Of a stretch of DNA of 64,000 nt, positions 1 through 9,189 are shown piece after piece. Every line of letters starts with the position of its first letter. Within the stretch, counting starts at the first letter, position 1. The DNA comes from Comamonadaceae bacterium PBBC1. Its GTDB lineage: Bacteria > Pseudomonadota > Gammaproteobacteria > Burkholderiales > Burkholderiaceae_C. The stretch is taken from positions 1 to 64,000 of the forward strand of contig NKIP01000010.1 in NCBI GenBank assembly GCA_002256145.1, written 5' to 3'. The position numbers and the translations under genes were made by a program. The notes under the pieces are model-generated. The model was given only the letters and a program-made list of their open reading frames with translations. It was not told the DNA's origin and ran no database searches.

Positions 1-213
1 GGCGGTCAAGCCCAAGGTCGGCGGCGGCATCCAAGCACTCAGACCGAGGTGCCCCTCGGTCATGTCTTGAACATGTTTTAAAAGAAAAACACGTTCAAAG
101 GCATTGAGAAAAATCATACAAGGTCGGTGGCTTCAGCCCCGACATTCGGCCTGTGGCGCAGTGGGCAATGCCGAGGCCGAAGCCCCAGACCTGCAAAACT
201 ACAATCTCAGCCT

Positions 214-927
214 ATGAGCAACCACAGCACCTCAACACGTTTTCACGCCCTCATCCCCTGTGCGGGCACGGGCACCCGTGCGGGCACGGTGCAACCCAAG
301 CAATACCAACAGGTGGCCGGACAGACCATGGTCATGCACACGCTGCAGGCTTTGGCGCAGGTGCCTCAGCTGGCCAGTGGCTGGGTGATTTTGTCGCCCG
401 GCGATGACCATGTCTGGGCCGAGCTGGGCTGGCCCCAGCGTTTCAAGCGCTTGGCTTGCGGCGGTGCCAGCCGTGCCGAGAGCGTGTTCAACGGCCTGCA
501 AGCCCTGCTGGGCGCAGGCCTTGACCCGCAAGACTGGGTGCTGGTGCATGACGCGGCGCGTTGTTTGGTGTCGCCCGAGTCGGTGAGCCGCTTGATCGAC
601 ACCTGCCAGCACGATGCAGTGGGTGGCTTGCTGGCCCTGCCTTTGCCCGACACGCTCAAAACCGAAGAGGGCGGGCGCGTGGCGGCCACGGTGCCGCGAG
701 AGCACAAATGGCTCGCGCAAACCCCGCAAATGTTCCGTTTGCAAGTGCTGCACGATGCGCTGGCCGATGTGGCGGGCAGTGGTTTTGCAGGCATCACCGA
801 CGAGGCCAGTGCCATCGAACGGCTGGGTTTGAAGCCGCGCTTGGTCGAAGGCTCGGCACAGAATTTCAAAGTCACTTACCCGGCAGATTTCGCGCTGGCC
901 GAGGCGATCATCAGGAGCAGAACATGA
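214..927 (+). CDS. ispD: 2-C-methyl-D-erythritol 4-phosphate cytidylyltransferase
   Basis: Protein [14 protein letters not shown]...[16 protein letters not shown]...VHDAARCLV...ITDEASAIE matches IspD motifs; ATG at 214 preferred over the upstream GTG of the ORF track. Confidence 0.93.
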   Translation: MSNHSTSTRFHALIPCAGTGTRAGTVQPKQYQQVAGQTMVMHTLQALAQVPQLASGWVILSPGDDHVWAELGWPQRFKRLACGGASRAESVFNGLQALLGAGLDPQDWVLVHDAARCLVSPESVSRLIDTCQHDAVGGLLALPLPDTLKTEEGGRVAATVPREHKWLAQTPQMFRLQVLHDALADVAGSGFAGITDEASAIERLGLKPRLVEGSAQNFKVTYPADFALAEAIIRSRT

Positions 928-1418
928 GCGCTGGCATGAATTTCAGAATCGGTGAAGGCTGGGACGTCCATGCCCTGGTGCCCGGGCGCAAGCTCATTTT
1001 GGGCGGCATCGAGATTCCCCACACCTCGGGCCTGCTGGGCCATTCGGACGCCGATGTGCTGCTGCACGCCATCACCGATGCGGTGCTGGGCGCGGCGGGT
1101 TTGGGCGATATTGGGCGGCATTTTCCGGACACCGATGCGCAGTTCAAGGGCGCCGATTCGTCGGTGTTGCTGACCGAGGCCATGCGCCGGGTGCGAGAGC
1201 GTGGTTGGGAGTTGGTGAATGTGGACAGCACCATCGTGGCCCAGGCCCCCAAGCTGGCGCCGCACATGGCGGCGATCAACGCTTCGGTGGCCCAAGCCTT
1301 GGGCGTTGCCACCGATCAAGTCAACGTGAAAGCCAAGACCGCCGAAAAGCTCGGCCCCGTGGGCATGGGCCAGAGCATGGAGGCGAGGGCCGTGGCGTTG
1401 TTGCACAAGGCCTGCTGA
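924..1418 (+). CDS. ispF: 2-C-methyl-D-erythritol 2,4-cyclodiphosphate synthase
   Basis: [26 protein letters not shown]...[31 protein letters not shown] is typical IspF; ATGA overlap with ispD stop. Confidence 0.95.
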   Translation: MSAGMNFRIGEGWDVHALVPGRKLILGGIEIPHTSGLLGHSDADVLLHAITDAVLGAAGLGDIGRHFPDTDAQFKGADSSVLLTEAMRRVRERGWELVNVDSTIVAQAPKLAPHMAAINASVAQALGVATDQVNVKAKTAEKLGPVGMGQSMEARAVALLHKAC

Positions 1419-1461
1419 GCCCGCACGCGCCGTTTGTTCACCGCATTGGGTGCGCAGCCCA

Positions 1462-2844
1462 TCACTGCGCCGCAGCTTGTCTGAATTTCATCAGCGCCAT
1501 CAGGCCACCTGCGCTGTTGTTGAACACCGAAAACGTGCCGCCCATGCGCTGCACCGAGCGCTCGACAATGGCCAGGCCCAAGCCCGAACCGGTGGCCGAG
1601 GTGCGGGCGGTGTCGCCCCGGTAAAACGGTTGGGTGAGGTTTTTGAGGGTGTCTTCGGACACGCCCGGGCCTTGGTCGCGCACGCGCAGCAGCACCCAGC
1701 CATCATGGACCCGGGCCACGATTTCGACGCGGGTGATGCCGTCGCTCGGGCTTTGGCCGTAGCGGCGGGCGTTTTCCAGCAAATTGGACATCACACGGCC
1801 CAATTCAACCGCTTCGGCTTGCACATGGAGGTCTTCGCTCACATCGACCGCGATTTCAAAGCGTTGGTTGTGCCGCCAAGGTGCAATGCAACGGCTGATC
1901 ACACCCGAGAGCAAAACTGGCCCCAAATCTGTGGCATCGGGGCGAGCGTAGTCGAGGAACTTGTCGATGATTTCGTCCAGTTGCTCGATGTCAGCGGCCA
2001 TGAGTTCGCGTGCTTGGGGGTCTGCCACGCTCAATTCGGTTTCAAGCCGCAGTCGAGCCAAGGGGGTGCGCAGGTCGTGTGAGATGCCTGCCAGCATCAA
2101 GGCCCGTTCGGCTTCGATTTTGGCCAAGCGCTCGGCCATGCGGTTAAAGCCGATGTTGACCTCCCGAATCTCGCTGGTGGCCGCACTTTCATCCAGCGTG
2201 GAGGTGTTGAAATGGCCCTCACGCACCTGACTGGCGGCATATGACAAACGCTTGAGCGGGCGATTGATCAGTCCGGCCATCACGGCGGCACCCAGCAAGG
2301 ACAAGACGGATGTCACACCCAACCAGATGAGCCATGCACTGCCGCCCAGCGGTTTGAGCCGGGCTGCGTCCATTTGCAGCCAGTAACTGTCTCGCTCAAT
2401 GTCAAACCCGATCCACAAGCCCTCTTCGTCGTTGACACGGGATGCAATGGTGGTGCCTGGTCCCAGACGCTTGATCATTTCTTGGACCAATTGCCCTTCC
2501 ATGCCGGAGTTGGCAAATGAAACCACCGCGTCTTGGGGTTCGCGGGTCTGAATGCGCACGTCCTCTTCGTCGGCCAGTGTTTTGAGCAAGGACACCCGGG
2601 CAATGGCATCCGTGTGAATGAGCGCCGTTTTGGTCAAATTGACCACGGTGGCGATCTGTTGGGCGTTGCGCAAAATGCGGGGCTCATATTCTTGGGTCTT
2701 GAACATTTGCAGCCAAGCCAAGCTGCTGAACAAGATGAGCAAAGCCAAAAAAATGAAGGTGCGCCAAAACAGGCTCAGCTTGAGCCTGGGTGGGGGCTTC
2801 AGGGAGTCGGGCAATTCACCTGAAATGGGGCTCGCATCGATCAC
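1462..2844 (-). CDS. EnvZ-like sensor histidine kinase (HAMP, HisKA, HATPase)
   Basis: LAGISHDLRTPLARLRLETEL H-box, N-box NLLENARRYGQ, G-box DQGPGVSED, GSGLGLAIVERSV; adjacent to OmpR-type regulator. Confidence 0.9.
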   Translation of the reverse strand: MIDASPISGELPDSLKPPPRLKLSLFWRTFIFLALLILFSSLAWLQMFKTQEYEPRILRNAQQIATVVNLTKTALIHTDAIARVSLLKTLADEEDVRIQTREPQDAVVSFANSGMEGQLVQEMIKRLGPGTTIASRVNDEEGLWIGFDIERDSYWLQMDAARLKPLGGSAWLIWLGVTSVLSLLGAAVMAGLINRPLKRLSYAASQVREGHFNTSTLDESAATSEIREVNIGFNRMAERLAKIEAERALMLAGISHDLRTPLARLRLETELSVADPQARELMAADIEQLDEIIDKFLDYARPDATDLGPVLLSGVISRCIAPWRHNQRFEIAVDVSEDLHVQAEAVELGRVMSNLLENARRYGQSPSDGITRVEIVARVHDGWVLLRVRDQGPGVSEDTLKNLTQPFYRGDTARTSATGSGLGLAIVERSVQRMGGTFSVFNNSAGGLMALMKFRQAAAQ

Positions 2845-3569
2845 GATTGACCATCGGGGACAAACACATAGCCCACGCCCCAGACGGTTTGGATGATTTT
2901 GGGAGAGCCGGGGTCCAGCTCGATCATTTTGCGCAGTCGGGAAATCTGCACATCGAGGCTGCGGTCAAAGGGCTCAAACTCACGCCCTCGCGCCAGCTGA
3001 GCCAATTTGTCTCGGGTGAGCGATTGGCGGGGGTGACGTGCCAAGGCCTTGAGCATGGCAAATTCCCCGGTGGTCAAGGGCATGTCGACGCCATCTTTGC
3101 TCAGTGAGCGTGCGCCCAGATCGAGCTTGAAGCTGCTGAAGTGGATGACCTCGTCTTCGGTGGACGGTGAGCCGGGCAGCTCGGTGACGGGGCGGCGTCG
3201 CAGCACCGCATGAATGCGGGCCAGCAACTCCCGGGGGTTGAAGGGTTTGCCCAGGTAGTCATCCGCGCCAATTTCCAGGCCGCTGATGCGGTCTTCGTCT
3301 TCACCCTTGGCGGTCAACATGATCACCGGTGTTTTGGTGCCGGTTTTGCGCAGTCGCTTGCAAATGCTCAGGCCATCTTCACCGGGCAGCATCAGGTCCA
3401 AAACGATCAGGTCGATGGTTTCTCGCTGAAGAATGCGGTCCAGGGCGCGGCCGTCTTCGGCCTGCAAGACGTCAAAGCCTTCTTGCGACAAAAATCGGCG
3501 CAACAAATCACGAATGCGGGTGTCATCGTCCACGATGACAATTTTGTCCAGACGTGCAGAAGTGCTCAT
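2841..3569 (-). CDS. OmpR-family response regulator
   Basis: KIVIVDDDTRIRDLLRRFL receiver, LMLPGEDGLSICKRLR, winged-helix C-terminus; start at MSTSARLDK (3569), ORF track extends too far upstream. Confidence 0.92.
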   Translation of the reverse strand: MSTSARLDKIVIVDDDTRIRDLLRRFLSQEGFDVLQAEDGRALDRILQRETIDLIVLDLMLPGEDGLSICKRLRKTGTKTPVIMLTAKGEDEDRISGLEIGADDYLGKPFNPRELLARIHAVLRRRPVTELPGSPSTEDEVIHFSSFKLDLGARSLSKDGVDMPLTTGEFAMLKALARHPRQSLTRDKLAQLARGREFEPFDRSLDVQISRLRKMIELDPGSPKIIQTVWGVGYVFVPDGQS

Positions 3570-3573
3570 GCTC

Positions 3574-4344
3574 TTACTGGGCTGCCCAGCCGCCGTCCAT
3601 GTTCCAGGCCACGCCGCGCACGTTGTTGCCAGTGGGTGAGCAGAAAAACACCGCCAGATCACCCAACTCTTCGGGTGTGGTGAACTGCATCGAGGGCTCT
3701 TTTTCTTGCAGCAAGACTTTTTTGGCCTCTTCGTTGGACAAACCCATGGCCGCCGCTTTGGCGTCGACCTGTTTTTGTACAAGGGGGGTCAGCACCCAGC
3801 CGGGGCAAATGGCGTTGCAGGTCACGCCGGTGGTTGCGTTTTCGAGGGCGGTGACCTTGGTCAAACCCACCACACCGTGTTTGGCGGCCACATAAGCCGA
3901 TTTTTCTGCGGAACCCACCAGACCATGAACCGAAGCCACGTTGATGATGCGGCCCCAGTTGGCCGCTTTCATGGCGGGCAGCGCCAGGCGGGTGGCGTGG
4001 AAGGCGCTGGTCAGGTTGATGGCGATGATGGCGTCCCATCGCTCCACTGGAAAGTCTTCGATTTTGGCCACATGCTGAATGCCGGCGTTGTTGACCAAAA
4101 TGTCCACCCGACCAAAGGTGTCGGCGGCAAACTTCATCATGGCTTCGATCTCAGAGGCTTGGCTCATGTCCGCACCGTGGTAGGCCACTTGGACGCCCAA
4201 GGCGGCAATTTCAGCTTGAGGGCCCTGTGAATCGCCAAAACCGTTGAGCACAATGTTGGCGCCTTGTTTGGCCAAAGCCTTGGCAATGCCCAAACCGATG
4301 CCGCTGGTGGAACCGGTGACCAACGCTGTTTTACCTTGCAACAT
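3574..4344 (-). CDS. bdhA: 3-hydroxybutyrate dehydrogenase (SDR family)
   Basis: KTALVTGSTSGIGLGIAKALA, NNAGIQHVAKIEDFP, YVAAKHGVVGLTK, CPGWVLTPLV. Confidence 0.88.
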   Translation of the reverse strand: MLQGKTALVTGSTSGIGLGIAKALAKQGANIVLNGFGDSQGPQAEIAALGVQVAYHGADMSQASEIEAMMKFAADTFGRVDILVNNAGIQHVAKIEDFPVERWDAIIAINLTSAFHATRLALPAMKAANWGRIINVASVHGLVGSAEKSAYVAAKHGVVGLTKVTALENATTGVTCNAICPGWVLTPLVQKQVDAKAAAMGLSNEEAKKVLLQEKEPSMQFTTPEELGDLAVFFCSPTGNNVRGVAWNMDGGWAAQ

Positions 4345-4454
4345 GATGTCTACTCCGAAAGATGAGAAAGATGAATTAGGATGTTCAAAAGTCCATTATG
4401 GCGCTGCCAAAGCCCAGTTTGAATTGCAACGCTGCCAGATTGTTTCCGATTGTC

Positions 4455-5393
4455 ATGACCGCTACACACCTTTCTCTTAAAGATCAGCCTCGGCTTGAAT
4501 TCGTCGATTGCCCGCACCCCGAAGGCCATCACCGCATGGCCTATTGGCGCTGGGGCAACGCGCAAGCGCAACGGGTCTTGGTGTGCGCCCATGGCCTGAC
4601 ACGTCAGGGGCGCGATTTCGACCGCTTGGCGCAAGCCTTGGTGGCCCAAAGCACCGAATCCCTGCAAGTCATTTGCCCCGATGTGGCCGGGCGCGGCCAA
4701 AGCGAGTGGTTGAACAACCCTGCGCTTTACCAAATCCCCCAATATGCGGCCGACATGTTGGCCATGCTGGGCCAGGTGCAGGCACAACTCGGGGCCTTGC
4801 CCTTGCAAAGCCTGGACTGGGTGGGCACCAGCATGGGGGGGCTGATCGGCCTGGTGTTGTGTGGCCAGCCCGGTTTGCCTTTGCCAGCCCCCATTCGCCG
4901 ATTGGTGTTGAACGATGTAGGGCCGGCCATCACCTGGTCCTCGGTGCAGCGCATGCAAAGCTATGTGGGCCAATATGGCCAATACCGCGATCTGGATGAA
5001 GCCGCTGCGCAGTTGTGGACGTTGTCGCAAGGCTTTGGCCCTGTCTTGCCCGAGGTCTGGCGAGAAATGTCGTCGCACATGACCCGACCTGGCACCCAAG
5101 GTGGGCTGACCCTGCATTACGACCCGGCCATTGGCGTGCCCCTGCGGGCCATGACGCCCGACATGGCCGCTGCGGGTGAGGCCACTTTGTGGGCTTTGTA
5201 CGACCAAGTTCAAGCGCAAACCTTGCTCATCCGTGGTCAAGATTCCGATTTGTTGACCCCCGAGACGGCCCTCGAGATGACCCAACGCGGCCCACACGCT
5301 CGCTTGGAGACATGGGCCGGTTTTGGCCATGCCCCCACTTTGACCGGCGAAGACCAAATTCGGGCATTGGCCTCTTTCTTGTTGAGCGATTGA
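4455..5393 (+). CDS. alpha/beta hydrolase
   Basis: VCAHGLTRQGRDFDRLA, DWVGTSMGGLIGLVLCG nucleophile elbow, catalytic GFGHAPTL; start uncertain (4398 or 4455). Confidence 0.82.
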   Translation: MTATHLSLKDQPRLEFVDCPHPEGHHRMAYWRWGNAQAQRVLVCAHGLTRQGRDFDRLAQALVAQSTESLQVICPDVAGRGQSEWLNNPALYQIPQYAADMLAMLGQVQAQLGALPLQSLDWVGTSMGGLIGLVLCGQPGLPLPAPIRRLVLNDVGPAITWSSVQRMQSYVGQYGQYRDLDEAAAQLWTLSQGFGPVLPEVWREMSSHMTRPGTQGGLTLHYDPAIGVPLRAMTPDMAAAGEATLWALYDQVQAQTLLIRGQDSDLLTPETALEMTQRGPHARLETWAGFGHAPTLTGEDQIRALASFLLSD

Positions 5394-5397
5394 GTCC

Positions 5398-7701
5398 ATG
5401 GTCAGTCCCACCATCAGCCACTCAGCCAGCCCCATGTCCTCACCCGGGCGCATGCATGCCCCGGCCTCGACTGTTGCCGCGCCATCACTTCCATGGGTCC
5501 AAGCTGCCGAGTTGCCCCCCGTCATGTTGGCCACCGCTGAGGCCGAACAAGGCGAAACCCTGGCCAAAGCCCGCGCTTTTGCCGAGCCCTTGATCTCGGG
5601 TGGATGGCTCGACACCGGGGAAAACATCCTCGCCCATGCCGATGCCATGGCCGCCATCTTGTCGGACATCGGCGGCTCGGTGGCCATGCAAGCGGCTGCC
5701 TATTTGGTTTACACCTGCCCCCACCTGAACAAACCCGAAGAGGTGATTGCCAAAGCGTTTGGGCCGCATTTGGCGCAATTGGCCATACAGACCAATCACC
5801 TGGTGCATGTGCAGCGCCTGTCGCGTGCCGCTGAATCTCATCTTCATGGGGCCGACAACACGCCCTTGAGCCCGCAGGTGCAGACCGAAAACGTGCGCAA
5901 AATGCTGCTGGCCTTCAGCCGTGACTTGCGAGTCGTCATGCTGCGTTTGGCCTCGCGTTTACAGACCTTGCGCCATTACGCGGCCACCAAACTGCCCGTG
6001 CCACCCACTTTGGCCAGCGAGTCCTTGCAGGTGTTTGCCCCGTTGGCCAACCGCCTGGGCATTTGGCAGATCAAGTGGGAGATGGAAGACCTGTCTTTCC
6101 GGTTTTTAGAGCCGGTCACTTACAAAGACATTGCCCGCCTGCTTGACGAAAAACGCACCGAACGTGAGCGTTACATGCAGGCCCTGCGCGAACGCCTGCA
6201 GCAAGCTTTGGCCGGGCAGGGCATCACCGCCCAAGTCGATGGACGGCCCAAACACATCTACAGCATCGTGCGCAAGATGCGTGGCAAATCGCTGGCCTTT
6301 GACCGGGTGTTTGACATTCGGGCCTTGCGCGTGGTGGTGCCTCAAGTGGCCGATTGCTACCAAGTGCTCAGCTGGGTCCACGAGCACTTTGCCCCCATCC
6401 CGGAGGAGTTTGACGACTACATTGCCAAGCCCAAGGCCAACGGCTACCAGTCTTTGCACACCGTTGTGCGCGACACAGACGGCGGCCCGATTGAGGTGCA
6501 AATTCGCACCCAAGCCATGCACGAGCACGCCGAGCATGGTGTGGCCGCCCACTGGGCTTACAAAGAAGCCGGAGCCAAAGGCTATGCCGGGGTGTCGGCC
6601 AACAGCGCCTACGACACCAAAATCGCTGTGCTGCGCCAGTTGCTGGCTTGGGAGCGCGATTTGTCGGGTGCCGCGCAAGAAAAAGCATCCGGCAGCGCTT
6701 TGTTTGAAGACCGTATCTATGTGCTGACGCCCGACGCTGCCGTGGTCGAGTTGCCCCAGGGTGCCACCGCCATCGACTTTGCCTACACAGTTCACACCCA
6801 TTTGGGGCACCGTTGTCGGGGTGCCAAAGTCGACGGGGTCATGGTGCCGCTGTCGACCCCTTTGGCCAATGGTCAAACGGTGGACATCATCGCCATCAAA
6901 GAAGGTGGCCCCTCGCGTGACTGGCTCAACCCTGAGCTGGGCTTTTTGGCCAGTCCGAGGGCGCGGGCCAAGGTGCGAGCTTGGTTCAATGCCCAGGTGA
7001 GCCAGGAAACCATCGCCCGTGGCCGCGAATCGGTCGAAAAAGCCTTGCAACGCTTGGGGCGCACGGCCATTCGCTTGGATGATTTGGCCAGCCAGCTGGG
7101 TTTCAAAACAGCCGATCACCTGTTTGAGGTGGTGGGCAAAGACGAATACTCGCTGCGCAACATCGAGGTCTTGCTCAATCCCCCAGAACCTGCGCTGGAA
7201 CCTGACGAGTACTTGCAAAAGAAGTTCAAAGGTGCCGTGGCCCGCAAATCGCCCTCGGGCGTGTTGGTGGTGGGGGTGGATTCTTTGCTCACCCAATTGT
7301 CGCGCTGCTGCAAACCCGCACCCCCCGATGTCATTGGCGGCTTTGTGACCCGGGGCAAAGGCGTGAGCATTCACCGCCTGGACTGCAGCAACTTTCGCGA
7401 ATTGGCTTCACGCAACGGCGAACGCGTGATCGACGTACGCTGGGGTGAGCGCAAAGGCGCAGACGGCCCGGTCTACCCGGTGGATGTCGCCGTAGAGGCC
7501 TTTGACCGGCAGGGATTGCTGCGCGACATCTCCGAAGTCTTTGCCAAAGAAAAGATGAACGTGATTGGCGTGCAAACCCAGTCCGTCAAGGGCACAGCGT
7601 GGATGACGTTCACCGTCGAAATTGGTGATGCGGTCAGCTTGAGCAAAGTTTTGGTCAGTGTGCGTGCCGTCAAAGGGGTCAGAGCCGCCAAAAGACGATG
7701 A
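5398..7701 (+). CDS. relA: RelA/SpoT family (p)ppGpp synthetase, RelA-like with degenerate HD domain
   Basis: Synthetase motifs (GRPKHIYSIVRKM, RALRVVVPQVADCYQVLSWVHEHF, KANGYQSLHTVV), TGS and ACT domains; HDxxED of the hydrolase absent. Confidence 0.92.
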   Translation: MVSPTISHSASPMSSPGRMHAPASTVAAPSLPWVQAAELPPVMLATAEAEQGETLAKARAFAEPLISGGWLDTGENILAHADAMAAILSDIGGSVAMQAAAYLVYTCPHLNKPEEVIAKAFGPHLAQLAIQTNHLVHVQRLSRAAESHLHGADNTPLSPQVQTENVRKMLLAFSRDLRVVMLRLASRLQTLRHYAATKLPVPPTLASESLQVFAPLANRLGIWQIKWEMEDLSFRFLEPVTYKDIARLLDEKRTERERYMQALRERLQQALAGQGITAQVDGRPKHIYSIVRKMRGKSLAFDRVFDIRALRVVVPQVADCYQVLSWVHEHFAPIPEEFDDYIAKPKANGYQSLHTVVRDTDGGPIEVQIRTQAMHEHAEHGVAAHWAYKEAGAKGYAGVSANSAYDTKIAVLRQLLAWERDLSGAAQEKASGSALFEDRIYVLTPDAAVVELPQGATAIDFAYTVHTHLGHRCRGAKVDGVMVPLSTPLANGQTVDIIAIKEGGPSRDWLNPELGFLASPRARAKVRAWFNAQVSQETIARGRESVEKALQRLGRTAIRLDDLASQLGFKTADHLFEVVGKDEYSLRNIEVLLNPPEPALEPDEYLQKKFKGAVARKSPSGVLVVGVDSLLTQLSRCCKPAPPDVIGGFVTRGKGVSIHRLDCSNFRELASRNGERVIDVRWGERKGADGPVYPVDVAVEAFDRQGLLRDISEVFAKEKMNVIGVQTQSVKGTAWMTFTVEIGDAVSLSKVLVSVRAVKGVRAAKRR

Positions 7702-7758
7702 AGTGACACTTTTCAGTGCATTCTTTGCGTGGTGTCTCAAAAAGCGGTTTTTTGGCGC

Positions 7759-7764
7759 TATAAT
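7759..7764 (+). promoter_or_regulatory. -10 element (TATAAT) of the tRNA-Val promoter
   Basis: GCGCTATAAT 13 bp upstream of the mature tRNA 5' end; -35 weak. Confidence 0.6.
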
Positions 7765-7777
7765 TTGAGGCTTCAAC

Positions 7778-7854
7778 AGGCGCGTAGCTCAGTTGGTTAG
7801 AGCACCACCTTGACATGGTGGGGGTCGCTAGTTCGAATCTAGTCGCGCCTACCA
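7778..7854 (+). tRNA. tRNA-Val(GAC)
   Basis: Cloverleaf: acceptor AGGCGCG/CGCGCCT, D-arm GCTCAGTTGGTTAGAGC, anticodon stem-loop CCACCTTGACATGGTGG (GAC), T-arm GTTCGAAT, encoded CCA. Confidence 0.97.
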
Positions 7855-7875
7855 AATTTGGTAGGATCAAAAAAA

Positions 7876-7907
7876 CCCGATCAATCTTTGATTGATCGGG
7901 TTTTTTT
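7876..7907 (+). terminator. Rho-independent terminator, probably bidirectional (tRNA-Val / LysR gene)
   Basis: CCCGATCAATC-TTT-GATTGATCGGG perfect 11-bp stem followed by T7, preceded by an A-run. Confidence 0.93.
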
Positions 7908-7934
7908 ATTTTCAAAAACTCCCCAAGCTTGCCG

Positions 7935-8885
7935 TTAATCTGCCCCGTTCACGGCCATCGCAGGTGCTCTTTCCATCGAAGAGCGCAACGATGGATGAGA
8001 TGCTGACAGATGCTTGATCAAGCGCTGTGCGCTCAAGGGCAATGCGGCCATGTCGGCGAAAACCATGCGGAAATGCAGAGGAAACAAGCCAGTCAGGGGA
8101 ATAGCCACCACCTTCCAGCAGTCCAAATAGCTTTTGGCCACTTCCATGCTGGTGATGAACACCCCCAAATTGGCTGCGCTTAGACGAATGGCCGCCTCAT
8201 GCGTTGGCATTTCTGCGATAAAACGGGCCAAGGGTCCGTTGATAACCCCCGTGCGGCTGACATAAGCCTCTGCTTGACGTGTGGTGCGCATGCCGATGAT
8301 CCGAAACTCGGTGACTTCGGCATAACTCACCGAGGCTTTTTGGGCCAATGGATGATCAGCGCACACCACACAGCAAAATTGATCGACGTAGTAGGGCAGG
8401 GTTTGAAGCCCAGAGGTTTCAACGTTGTCCCAATAAATCCCCATGGCACATCGACCATCCCTGACCGCTTGTACAACCTCGGAAGAAGTCAGCTCTTGTA
8501 CGGCCAGCGTGAGTCCCTGCGCGTCGGGCAGTTGCATGAATTGCCCCAAGTCTTGGGGCAACAAACCGGCCACGGCATGTGAGGTGGTCGCTATCGAAAG
8601 ACGCCCACTGCCGCTGTCTTTGAACAAGGCCATTGTTTCGGACAGCCGGGCAGCATCACGCAGCAGTTCACGGCTGAGTTCGCACAACTGCAAGCCTTCC
8701 GCTGTTGGCTCCACCCCATTGCGAATGCGTTTGATCAGGCTCTTGCCTGCTTCGATCTCTAGTTTATGGATTCGCCGGGTGATGGCGGATGCATCGATTC
8801 GTTCTTTTTCAGCGGTGCGTGTAATGCTTCGACTGTCACAGACACCAATAAAAAGCCGCAATGTGGTCAGGTCCAAGTCGCTCAT
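7935..8885 (-). CDS. LysR-family transcriptional regulator
   Basis: N-terminal LTTR wHTH (DLTTLRLFIGVCDSRSITRTAEKERIDASAITRRIHKLE) and substrate-binding-like C-terminus; divergent from giant gene 1. Confidence 0.9.
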   Translation of the reverse strand: MSDLDLTTLRLFIGVCDSRSITRTAEKERIDASAITRRIHKLEIEAGKSLIKRIRNGVEPTAEGLQLCELSRELLRDAARLSETMALFKDSGSGRLSIATTSHAVAGLLPQDLGQFMQLPDAQGLTLAVQELTSSEVVQAVRDGRCAMGIYWDNVETSGLQTLPYYVDQFCCVVCADHPLAQKASVSYAEVTEFRIIGMRTTRQAEAYVSRTGVINGPLARFIAEMPTHEAAIRLSAANLGVFITSMEVAKSYLDCWKVVAIPLTGLFPLHFRMVFADMAALPLSAQRLIKHLSASHPSLRSSMERAPAMAVNGAD

Positions 8886-8941
8886 TTAGTTTTCAATTTT
8901 CAGAATTTGTATCGTGTTAAGAGGTGGTTGAATTTAGCATT

Positions 8942-8977
8942 TTCAAATGACAATTTAATTGATATTTGTCGTTTGAA
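8942..8977. promoter_or_regulatory. Candidate LysR operator: imperfect inverted repeat
   Basis: TTCAAATGACAA (8942-8953) / TTGTCGTTTGAA (8966-8977), 12-bp arms with one mismatch, 12-bp spacer, about 57 bp upstream of the LysR start. Confidence 0.5.
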
Positions 8978-9020
8978 CATTTTTATGATGTCAATCCGAC
9001 ATCCAAGGTGAGATTTCAAA

Positions 9021-9047
9021 GGATTAAATTAAATCGAAATTTAATCC
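9021..9047. repeat. Perfect 10-bp inverted repeat in the leader/promoter region of giant gene 1
   Basis: GGATTAAATT-AAATCGA-AATTTAATCC. Confidence 0.75.
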
Positions 9048-9060
9048 ATGAATTCGCAAT

Positions 9061-9086
9061 TTTATTAATTATTTTGAATTAATAAA
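9061..9086. repeat. Perfect 10-bp inverted repeat in the leader/promoter region of giant gene 1
   Basis: TTTATTAATT-ATTTTG-AATTAATAAA. Confidence 0.7.
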
Positions 9087-9189
9087 TATTGACCTTCAGG
9101 TGCGTGCACGGTGTGTGAGTTCATTTGTGAGCTGCGCCGTTACCTGCAAACCTGGATGCGTGCGAATTCCTCACCAGGAAAGCCTTCAC

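Noticed and set aside
1-63. Minus-strand ORF open to the left edge starting with an ATG at 63
   Set aside because: Only 21 codons visible and no recognisable N-terminus; insufficient to call
4350-5687. 445-aa minus ORF overlapping the hydrolase and relA start
   Set aside because: Antisense to two well-supported CDSs; no recognisable domain
6106-7374. 422-aa minus ORF inside relA
   Set aside because: Antisense shadow of a conserved enzyme gene
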